Assembly: GCA_946122785.1 (NCBI GenBank)
Contig: CAMGYJ010000002.1
Location: forward strand, 54,213,703-54,277,702
Length of the DNA: 64,000 nucleotides
Source: Linum tenue
Taxonomy: Eukaryota > Streptophyta > Magnoliopsida > Malpighiales > Linaceae
Direction of reading: 5' to 3'
This document shows positions 54,433 through 64,000 of this stretch, piece after piece. The translations under genes and the position numbers were made by a program. Within the stretch, counting starts at the first letter, position 1. Each line of letters opens with the position of its first letter. The notes beneath the pieces were generated by a model. The model saw only the letters and a list, made by a program, of their open reading frames with translations. It was not told the origin of the DNA and did not search any database.

Positions 54433-55340
54433 CTTTGCTAGAAATTAATCAAACAATAATGTTATGTCTCTATGACGAGATTCTCACATAACACTCCTAG
54501 CCCTTGCAATAACCATTTTGTACACAAATGCGTTTATTAACGCCAGTCATTGCGGGCCAGACTATTGAACTTCACCGGCCTTAGAGTGGGTATACATAGT
54601 TTAACTTGGACGTTTTCCAAGATACTGCTCCCCGTTAACCATACCGCCAATCCTACTTAGGTAGAGTTACCGCCATGATGATTTGTCCTTGGCCAGGAGT
54701 CCATTCCCTTCGATGCTTCAATTAATTTCTAGATGGGCCCCACATTTGTTATCAATTGATCTTAATGATCATCTCCGATAACTTTACTAGAAATTAATCA
54801 ATCAATAATGTTATGTTTCTATGACGAGATTCTCACATAACACTCCTAGCCCTTGCAATAACCATTTTGTGCACAAGTGCGTTTATTAACGCCAGTCTTT
54901 GCGGGCCATACTATTGAACTTCATCGGTCTTAGAGTGGGTATACATAGTTTAACTTAGACGTTTTCCAAGATACTGCTCCCCGTTAACCATACCGCCAAT
55001 CCTACTTAGGTAGAGTTACCTCCATGATGATTTGTCCTTGGCCACGAGTCCATTCCCTTCGATGCTTCAATTAATTTCTAGATGGCCCCACGTTTGTTAT
55101 CACTTGATCTCAATGATCATCTCCGATAACTTTGCTAGAAATTAATCAATCAATAATGTTATGTTTCTCTGACGAGATTCTCACATAACACTCCTAGCCC
55201 TTGCAATAACCATTTTGTGCACAAGTGCGTTTATTAACGCCAGTCTTTGCGGGCCAGACTATTGAACTTCACCGGTCTTAGAGTGGGTAAACATAGTTTA
55301 ACTTGGACCTTTTCCAAGATACTGCTCCCCGTTAACCATA

Positions 55341-56080
55341 AATGTCTATCCAATAGTGGACTATGGCTTTTGGTTCACCCGGTGAGTTCATTTGGCTAAA
55401 ATACACCAAAGACTCGTCTCTTTTGATTCACTACACATCACATGTGCTTAACTTGATTTTATTGCCTTAATCGTAGCACATGCCAATGGTGTTGAAGTCA
55501 CTCCACTTTATTAACCTTAGAGTACTCGAAATTCACAAGTATCTCTTTCAATGTAGTGACATTTAAGACTTAGCTTAGGGTTTACGCAAAACTCCTAAGT
55601 ATCACTTTAATTGGAATCCCCCACATTTCAAATATTTCTCCATAGTTGTTGAAACTCAATGTTCTCGATAAGGGGAATGTCGTACATATACATGCATGTA
55701 TATCGGTGACATCATTTTCCCTTTGGAGAGAGTGGATCAACACTTCTAAGAAATCTTCTTTGAAATTCTTAGACTAGCTCTCTGACATGAATGTCAATAT
55801 AGGCTAGATTTTACACATATAAGTTATACCCTTAGACTCGGTTAACTCCACAAGGTTTATGGACTTGCTCTTTCTCACTTGACACCTTCATACTTTCAAG
55901 TATGGCTTGTTTGACCTTTCCATTTTTTTCGTTATGGATAGGTTCGTGTCTCATGTAGGGTTTTGAGATAGTAGCCGGAACAACGGTCTCCCCGAAAATC
56001 CTACCATTTGCCAAACATCATGGAATAAATGAATTTATTTTCCATGACTTTACGTATTGAACTTGACAACCACTATCTTC
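55341..56080 (-). other. Internal non-coding sequence of the LARD-like element
   Basis: A 60-codon minus frame (55,832-56,014) has no features. Nothing else is seen. Confidence 0.45.
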
Positions 56081-56470
56081 ATCTAATTGTTTACCAATGG
56101 TATATACTAATTCGATTAGCATACCACAAACAATTCAGATCTTATTAGAAATATCATCTAATTACTTACCAATGGTATTGACAAGGCAACATGAGATGCC
56201 ACAAGTAATTCAAATGCATTCCAAATTGTTCTGGAAGCCCCGTCTAATTACTTACCAATGACATTTCATCAAGGTAACTTGACATACCACAAGTAATTCA
56301 AATGAATTTTCTAAACCAGTCGTCTAATTACTTGCCAATAGTATATGATTCATAAATATACCATAATTAATTTATACCTTAAGTTCAATAAAGTCATCTC
56401 AAATGAACTCTCATGCCAAATTGTTTTCCAATGATATTGCGTACATTTACCATAAATAATTCTGACGATG
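56081..56470. repeat. Array of imperfect palindromes around AATTACTTACCAATGG
   Basis: Four or five units of about 75-85 bp, each with tctaattacttaccaatgg, a variable loop and then taccacaagtaattc. The two arms are partial inverted repeats (AATTACTT and AAGTAATT), so each unit could fold as a hairpin. Starts near 56,083, 56,156, 56,248, 56,325 and a weak last copy near 56,415. Confidence 0.75.
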
Positions 56471-58218
56471 CTTACTTTGATGATCAATTTTCTTTGGCAA
56501 GGTTGTACAATCCTGATAAGGATCAATCTTAGCTACATTTTCCTTGCTCTCATGGCATAGAAAATATTAAGTCCTAAACCACATACATAATAAATAAATT
56601 ATCATGTCTTCGCAAAAAGGAATTAAAATTCCTTATCGCTTGTGGCTTACTCGTAATGCAATCCTCTAGACGTGCATTTACCGAATTTCATCTCCAACAC
56701 ATTGGAGGTATACTTTATCATACTATGTTGAACTTACTTTAAACATAACCTTTGCATTCACATTTGCAACAACTTATGCTTAGATATACTTGAACACAAG
56801 TCCTCACAAACCTTGCGTCATAGATTTCACACACCTATGGTTGTTCATACTTAACCGGATAGTTTAACACCATCCAAACCACCTTTCAATCCACAAAGGG
56901 ATATCTTGGATTTGATCCATTGCATACAAAGTATAGGTTCTTCTATCCTCTCATGCATCACGTTGAATGATCAAGTGCCCAAAATAATTTTGATCAATGC
57001 GAGGAACATTGATTTACCATTATATAAATATATAATTTACATAAGCACATCATCATGCATTGACTCCATGTATCGGGAATGCTAACCATCATATTGTTTC
57101 AATTTTCTCCAAGACCACAATCAACTTTGCATAAACCAAAGTGTTGTATCTCACAAGTACCAAAATTGAAACCCAAAAACATAAATTTCTTTGTATTCAA
57201 CCAAGTTGAATTTCCATGAACTTTTCTCATAATGTGAATTATGAGTTCGTTCCCATCCCAAATACTATAAAAAAAATATATTTGGTATCATTAACCAACT
57301 CGAGTTAATTGGTCCACCATTCTTTTCTTTTCACATACACGTTGCACCTGGTACAACGCATGAGAACTGAGAAGCCTAACCAAAGCTTTCTTTTGCATTG
57401 ACTTATTAAAATGGCCTAGAAAAGAATAAAACATATATATTTAATCCCACACAGCACCAATAATTAAAAGAGGTAGCAGACACAAGATTACTGAGAGAAG
57501 TGAATGTGGAGAACTTCTTCTACCTCTTTTTCCGTAACCAGCCGAGAGAACGGACATAATGTTTCATGTCCCAATTGCCGTCCCAACAGCTTATGTTTCA
57601 TATTGGACTTCCGTGATGTTCCAATTGAAACTTTGTCAGGCCATTCTTTCTTTGTTTCCTCCAACCACAAAACAGAACTCTACATGGTAATAGAATCTTC
57701 CCACACGGTATAGGAACAAAGTTCCTTCCTTTCTTCCTCCATTCTCCGACGTCAAGGAGAGTAAAATATGTGGTTAATTATATACAGCTGCACGGCAATT
57801 ATATACAGAAGCCGAGACTCAACTTCAAAAATATGTAGTAGCAATTACGGTTAATCAATTAACAAATTGATTACTAACCAAAGTACATTCTCATAACGGT
57901 TAATCAATTAACAAATTGATTACTAAGCAAATTGGTACACCAATTTATCGAGGGACAGAAAGTTATCCATTTCACTTGATACACAAGGAAGTGGGAAGTC
58001 CTATGTCATCACAAAAAATTCATTTATATCCAGAAATTGATCAAACAACAAACCAAATTATATATATACACCACGACAATGGCATACACGAACACATGAT
58101 CATGTAACATTCAATCATGCCAAACTTTATATATCCAAAATTCTGAATGCAACTTTTCGGAAACCAAAACAGAATAGGAGAACAATAACAAAAACAAAAA
58201 AATAAGATTCTTTAAGAT
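56471..58218 (-). other. 5' internal non-coding region of the LARD-like element
   Basis: Frames of 60-70 codons on both strands at 57,488-57,713 overlap each other and match nothing known. A 30-bp duplication (cggttaatcaattaacaaattgattac) occurs at 57,849 and 57,897. No primer site was recognised next to the 5' LTR. Confidence 0.45.
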
Positions 58219-58948
58219 TGTTGTGGAAATTGTTCATGTATACTATATCTTGCAAAACAAGCAACATGTAAGATCACGAAAAATCATGCAAAGACACATA
58301 TGACCATCCTAGCCGACATAATTCACTGTCTCTACTTAAAGAATCTTATTCCCCTCTATTACCCAATATTATGGAATGATTCCTCCGAGGATAGAAAGGA
58401 CGTACCTTTTCCGGCGTAGCGGTACCTCAAACCCCGGAAACCAACAAACGCAGCGAACCGGCGAGAACCACACTTGACTCGATTTTCTCTTTGAAAACCA
58501 ATGCAGAAAAATCACTTTAGATTTTGGCAGAGTTTTTATATAGGAAAAACGTATGTTTCTTGTAGTAAAAACTAGAGGGGGTATGGTGCTATTTATAGAA
58601 AATGAAGGGGTACGTAAGAAGGGAGGCAACTCTTCGTATGGGTGGTTGCACCCCAACCATTACAATGGTTCGTTTAAAATATTTCAACTATTGCATCGGT
58701 TCGGCCTCATGGAAGTTGGACCGGTTTCGTTATTCCAACCGTCACATGGTTCGATTTGATTTCACTAGGTTCGGTTTGGTCTGGTTGGTTACACAACCCA
58801 ATTTAACCGATTACTGATCACATATATTACATCAAATCGATCAAATTCGAGGCCGTGCCTTCCCTTATCTTATCAACATGGTACTTCAAGAGATTCTCTT
58901 GGATCTTTCCCCTTTCATTTTCATTCGACCATTAATAAATCCCAAACA
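58219..58948 (-). repeat. 5' LTR of the LARD-like element
   Basis: Partner of 50,713-51,442. It ends 22 bases from the stop codon of the sugar-transporter gene (five of them the target duplication), on the same strand, so it lies directly downstream of that gene. Confidence 0.88.
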
Positions 58949-58970
58949 GTGAATAGCTAACCAAATTAAT

Positions 58971-61900
58971 TCAACTACACAGTTGTTGAATCTCTTCCAA
59001 AGTACGGCCCCTCGTTTCAGGAACCAGCTTCCAAGTGAAGAAAACGGCTACCAAGCTCATGGCTGCAAAGAAGAAAAAAGTGGAGGCCGGGTTCCATTCC
59101 AGCGCGAAGTTGAAGGTGTAAGTGATCAGCCATGAAACCGACCAATTCGTTAAAGTCGCTATGCTTCCACCTGAAGCTTTCACGTCTATGGGAAGTATCT
59201 ACATTACCAAAACAGATCGATTAAAGACCCCATGTTAATTAATTAGCATGACTTCGTTTGATTAGATCAAAAGACAATCTAACTTTAATTTTTTTTTTTA
59301 TGAATAATCTAACTTTAATTTTGAGAAGAAGAAAAAGGGGGTTTTATTAAAATAATAATAATAATAATATTTAAAAAAACAAGAAGTAGCCGTGTGTGTT
59401 TAATTACCTCCGACATGAGTACCCATGGAATTCCGCCCATTCCGATGCCAAAAGCCGCTACATAACCCTGCCATTCAAAATAACCGACGCCGTTTACTTA
59501 ATAAAAACAAATTTAGATATGTTTCTGGACTTTTTTTCTGATTTATGCAATTTTCACCTTTATCCAAAAAAAATAAAATAAAAACAAGTTTAGATATGTT
59601 TTCTTATGTTATTGTGTCAAATTCAAATTGAGTTGGCAACACAACAAATGTTAGATTAAATCAATAAAACATTATTAAGTAGCTTTCTTGGTGTTTTTTT
59701 TTATAAGACCCATCAGTTGTTTGATTAATTTCAATCAAGAGAATTTACGATCAAATCTCAATAGAATTACTTTCTATATATTTTCATCTCTCCATTTTCA
59801 CATAACTCATCTCAAAGTCTTATTGCCAATATTATTTTCATATTTTTTCTCACTCAATTTTCTCCTATCTCATCACGTAACATTATTCCTTCCGGTACTT
59901 TTTTACTTTTGTTTTAGTATCAACATTGATACTAAATCCAACCCTTAAGAAGTAATTAAATGTGTTTCTATTTCTAATTGTCTAGCTCTTATATGATTTC
60001 TCAGAATTAACAACTGAACATGATTTCATTTTTCTATTTTCATGTGGTCGTGATTGTACTTTTGTTGTCACAACTCAACTGCAAAACCACAACAATAGCA
60101 ACAAAATTTTATCATATGAGAATTTGAATCTCTCTTTGTTTTTGTAACTAAAGAGTTAGCTTTTTAATTTGTTCCTACATATTTATATTTTCCTATTTCT
60201 TGATGAACCATTATATAGAAAAACTAAAACTACGCTAAACTTTGTCATACGCACAAGAGGAGCGAGTTCAACTTACCGAGATGCCCAAAAACACTAGTAG
60301 GGGAGTGAGGTCATCCAAATATTGCAATTCCTGCCAATTTAATTTAAAGAAGAAGAAAAAAAATGAAAAGCAGTTAATTAAACCCAAAAGTGAGGAAAAA
60401 AATGAAAAGCAGTTTAATTAAACCCAATTTAACTCATACCTTCAAATGAAATGAAACAGCCACAAGCAACAAACTCAAGCATGCCCCAGCAGACGACACC
60501 TGCAGGCCATTATTTCATCAGCAACGAATTAAGTTTATTTATCGGTAAAACCCAAAAGAAATAATATAAAAGAATATCCGGGTGGGCGGCTGCCAATTTT
60601 CTGACCATGAGGAGAGTCCGTCGCCCAAATGCATCCATTAAAAGCACTGCTATTAGCGTCACAGGAATCTAATTAACCCAACATTCATCAGGTTCCAAAA
60701 TTATGTGTTAATCAATAATGATGGGCTTAATTAATTAATATTAGATAGATGATGATGATGAAATGAGAACCTACTTGCATAATCGACAGTGATGTGCTTC
60801 CAATAGTAGTCGAGAAACCTGCAGGCCCCGAATCGAAATAAAAAACAAAGAAAAAATTATAAGACATGGGTTATGATGCCTCTTTTAATTTATATAAATA
60901 ATTTTTTTCTAAACTCATAATTTCTATGCTAAACAAATGTATCTCATCTTTATAACTCCAATAAGCTCTTGGAAGCACATCAAATTGATAATCTTTATAA
61001 CTTATATTTGGCTACGGCGGGGGAGTCAAATACTCTCTGTTGGTATATCAGAATACGGTGGAAACTGTTGTGTATTATTACTAATACCACAAAGGGTTTA
61101 TATAGAGTACATAGACAGACTTCTATAATAACCCTAATACTAATACGGTAATTATCTAATTTCTACGATTCTGATTAGGAATATAACACTGCTCAAGAGC
61201 CAAAAGACAGCAAGAACGATAATAAAGTTGACTTGTACAACAACACAATATTAAAGTTGACTTTGAGCCACAATCATTAAAAAGATAATCTATATATAGA
61301 TATAGTTGGATAAATTGTTTTTTCAGAAAATTATGAATTGATTACCGGCTTTAGTAAAGATAGTGCTAGTGTAGAACGCCAGCGCACTGATCCCTCCGAG
61401 TTGTTGTAATAACATGAGCCCCACCACAACCTAATTAATAAATAAATAAAAAGGAGGTAAAATTCATCGCCTGTGATTTGTAAATTATTTTTAATTACTT
61501 TATCATTTGATAATTCATGCTAAAAACTTAAAAGAAATTGAGATCCTTGGAATACTTACAATCATGGGGTATGCATTTTTCTTCTGGAACAGTTTCAAAG
61601 GGTTGGCATCCTTGCCAGGTTGAAATGCCTCGCTTATCTCCTATAAATTCATTAACAAAATTTTTTTTACATAAGTTAATTGTGTTGTTTCAAGTGATAT
61701 CTCTATGACACAAATCTAAAATTCAAAATGTACCATAAACGCGCCCTTAATAAAAAAAATATAGTAATAACTCTTACTCGTATATCTTCGGCTTCTTGAA
61801 AAATATCAGCAATGTCCTTCTTTCCTCTTAACCTCTGCAAGGCACCCTGAACTTCTTTTTCTCGCCCAACTTTCGCCTGTTAAATTATTCCAATTCAATA

Positions 61901-63557
61901 AAAAGCATGATATCTTACATATCTTAATCAAACATGTCGTCAAAATCGATCGCGTGGTTTTCGGTCAATATGAGTTAGGCGACAAAGATTTCGGACCATC
62001 GTATGATGATGGTTTAGCAATGCGAGTTGGAGTTAACCTCTGAGTTACTTAATTAAGCCATGGGGTTTGGTAAGAGACTATATTAATTAATTTCCTAGCG
62101 GCGTATTTAAGTGTCACATCTCATCTGACGGAGATATAACTGCTTATAAGTTGACGAGTTGATAAAAATTGACTACTCACCAGCCATCTCGGGGACTCTG
62201 GAATGAAGAACAAGCCAACAAGTTGTACAACGCACGGAACAACAGCTGAAAGCAATTTAATTAACGGCTGTCATGGAATTGGATAATTAATTAATTAAGC
62301 ACCTAAACTCATGATTGTGATTAAAGTTGGGGGGATCGGAATTACCAATTAGTGACAATGTGCGCCAGGAGATGATGTTCCCCATGAAGAATGCTACCGC
62401 AAACCCATAATTTGTCATCAACTAATTAATTGCCCATCCACCAAACAATGGAATTAGAATTTTAGGACGGAAGTATCATTGTGAATTCTCAAGATAATTA
62501 TCAGCACAAATATATATATAGCAGATATTTTGTATTAATTACCAAATTAATAGAGGTGAACCGTCCTCGAATTTGTTTAGGCGCAATCTCTGCTATGTAT
62601 ACAGGCACCTACAGATCAAAGTGAGCAATCATATAATAATTAATATACGAGGTTTACATGATCCAACAAATATGCTTGTAAATTGTCTGTAATTAACTGT
62701 AGAGAATTACCACAAAACTAGAGACGCCAACTGCAAATCCAATCAACATTCTTCCAATCTCCAGCCACAAGGCATCCTTAATTTCCCCAAATCAAACAAA
62801 AAGTCAAATCAATATATATGATATGGTTTTTTTTTTTTTTACAAATAAATATGATATGGTTGGTGAAATGAAACCTACATACATACATACATAATTCATT
62901 AACCCAATAAATAATTCAAATTAAACTACTAATTAATCCACAATAACGAAAAATGTGAGAAATAATGACTATGTAGGCTGATTATGGGTACGTCTGTCCA
63001 ACAGAAACACAAACCTTGGCGAAGGTTATTGCAAGCCATCCTGGAATACACGCTACCGCTGATAACATCATTGCCTGATCAGGGAATAAAACTAATTCTT
63101 TTATGAATACAAAAAATTTCTATAAATTATTGTTGTAAATATGATATAATAATAATGTGGAAATGAATGATGGTACGTAGACTTATACGTACACGCCGCC
63201 GACCGAACATATCAGTTATCTTGCCACTGAAGATTGCACCAATCATTCCCCCGATCGTCATAATTGATCCAAAAATTGAATACTGCCAGACCCACAATTA
63301 TTGTTTAAATTAATTTGTGATTCATCTGAATTTAATGAATAAGAAACTCGTAATCGACGGGAAAAGTTACGATTTTGCCACTATATAATACGGTTGCTAA
63401 AGTGAACAAATGGTTCCTAAATATTATTTGTAATCAACTTTTGGTCGTCGCATACAAAGCTCATTTTGTTCGCGTGCAAAAGGAAGAAAATTACCTGTGC
63501 AAGGGACAGACCCATTTCCGCCATGATTCCGGATTGAGCTGGAGATGAATAACCCAT
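58971..63557 (-). CDS. ERD6-like monosaccharide transporter (sugar/H+ symporter family), 5' end outside the window
   Basis: Sixteen exons join with GT-AG introns into one open frame of 419 codons plus stop: 63495-63557, 63193-63282, 63015-63074, 62711-62776, 62543-62608, 62346-62421, 62181-62245, 61778-61876, 61560-61640, 61346-61430, 60775-60818, 60606-60668, 60440-60499, 60277-60330, 59408-59467, 58971-59198. Family motifs appear in order: [108 protein letters not shown]. These are the loop 2-3 GRR, the PESPR and PETKGR-type signatures of the MFS sugar-transporter family; ERD6-like members act mostly at the vacuolar membrane. All splice phases fit and there are no lesions, so the gene looks functional. 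The first exon or exons (about 60 residues, including helix 1) lie beyond 64,000. Substrate and membrane are inferred from the family. Confidence 0.95.
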
Positions 63558-64000
63558 CTGTTAATTATCCAACAAAACACACCAAATTTCATTACATGTC
63601 AGCGGCCACTGTATATAGAAAAACACTCTATTATTTGTTGAGGTGATAATTTTCAATCCTATTCTTCAATCTAATCCAATCTATCCGATTAAATATCTAA
63701 TTAATTAAATTTATTTTATTCAAATCTAATTGAAATTGAGGATTCATGGATTATATTGGGTCCATGATATTGTTAATAAATCCAAGTTCAATTATAATTG
63801 GCGTGTCATACTATGGAATCATAAAATATTTATATAGACTATTAAAGTTGACTTGCATAATAACTCTAAAGCACGCGTATAAATAAAACTAATATAGCTT
63901 CTAGCACTTTAATTTACTCAACAATCATCACGCTACAAATACTTAAAACATATATTGCCTTGCAGAATTAATTAGTGGTGTTGAATGTTGGGGTGGAAAA
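63558..64000 (-). other. Intron of the transporter gene
   Basis: Follows an acceptor (minus-strand taattaacag before ATGGGTTATTC) and contains no coding stretch that fits the N-terminus, so it is intron sequence up to the window edge. Confidence 0.7.

Larger units (their letters stand above)
51990..55340 (-). repeat. 349-bp tandem repeat array, split by a solo LTR
   Basis: A unit start (ctagaaattaatcaa) recurs at 54,438, 54,787 and 55,135, giving a period of 348-349 bp. The last 0.4 unit of a preceding copy lies at 51,990-52,134, directly left of the solo LTR. With the insert removed, the array is about three units, ending near gttaaccataaatg (55,340). Copies differ by a few percent. No open frame runs through it. 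Confidence 0.88.
50713..58948 (-). mobile_element. Non-coding LTR retrotransposon (large LARD-like), minus strand
   Basis: Two 730-bp LTRs (50,713-51,442 and 58,219-58,948) begin TGTTG/TGTTTGGG-like and end CAACA on the minus strand. The target duplication is gtgaa (50,708-50,712 and 58,949-58,953). A polypurine tract (minus-strand ccattcatgtggggggat) abuts the 3' LTR at 51,443-51,460. The LTRs differ by several percent by eye, so it is older than the nest at 5-23 kb. No gag or pol is recognisable in the internal region, and I found no standard primer site after the 5' LTR. Without the inserted solo LTR it is about 5.9 kb. It must have been mobilised by proteins from elsewhere. Confidence 0.85.

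Overview
This window is nuclear DNA of a flowering plant (probably a eudicot; the species cannot be told). The signs are plant-type LTR retrotransposons with tRNA-Asp and tRNA-Met primer sites, Mutator, hAT and LINE debris, and one plant sugar-transporter gene with many short GT-AG introns. About 80% or more of the window is transposable-element sequence. I can support only two non-transposon genes.

Layout. 1-2,300: decayed Mutator transposase, a plant-mobile-domain fragment and a 5'-truncated LINE with its target duplication. 3,250-5,720: old Athila-like Ty3/gypsy debris, ending in a broken LTR. 5,721-23,274: a nest of two young elements. The outer one is an Athila-type element that keeps an intact 901-codon gag-protease frame but has no reverse transcriptase or RNase H (TSD catgg). 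Its 3' LTR is split by a 9.7-kb Tekay-type chromovirus with 2,520-bp LTRs (TSD ctttc). 25,013-25,753: a gene for a secreted, extremely Lys/Asp-rich protein of unknown function. 26-30 kb: a LINE tail and unresolved promoter-like sequence. 30,649-32,091: an inverted solo LTR. 32.7-37.6 kb: decayed Athila integrase and Copia RT/RNase H, all on the minus strand. 38,782-43,151: a solo LTR, LINE debris, and a hAT-like element that carries another solo LTR. 43,662-47,969: a second Athila-like element with a 5' LTR and gag-pro containing four stop codons. It is cut off by a junction to a second copy of its own left flank, and that copy still has the empty insertion site. 50,713-58,948: a non-coding LTR element on the minus strand with a tandem 349-bp repeat, into which a Tekay-like solo LTR has inserted. 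58,971-63,557: sixteen exons of an intact ERD6-like monosaccharide transporter whose 5' end lies beyond the window.

The most interesting signal is a small structured module shared by all the Athila-like LTRs. It is a half-site, then a full palindrome, then an inverted half-site, repeated two or three times. Scaffold and position are conserved, but the motif differs between families: AATTACGGGC, AATACCCGGTC, AATCCCCGGTC, AATCCACGGTC, AAACACGGGC. Within a family all copies agree. In the outer element the module also occurs in the 3' internal region. This looks like concerted change of a recognition site or RNA fold, reminiscent of co-diverging protein/motif pairs. That interpretation is inference.
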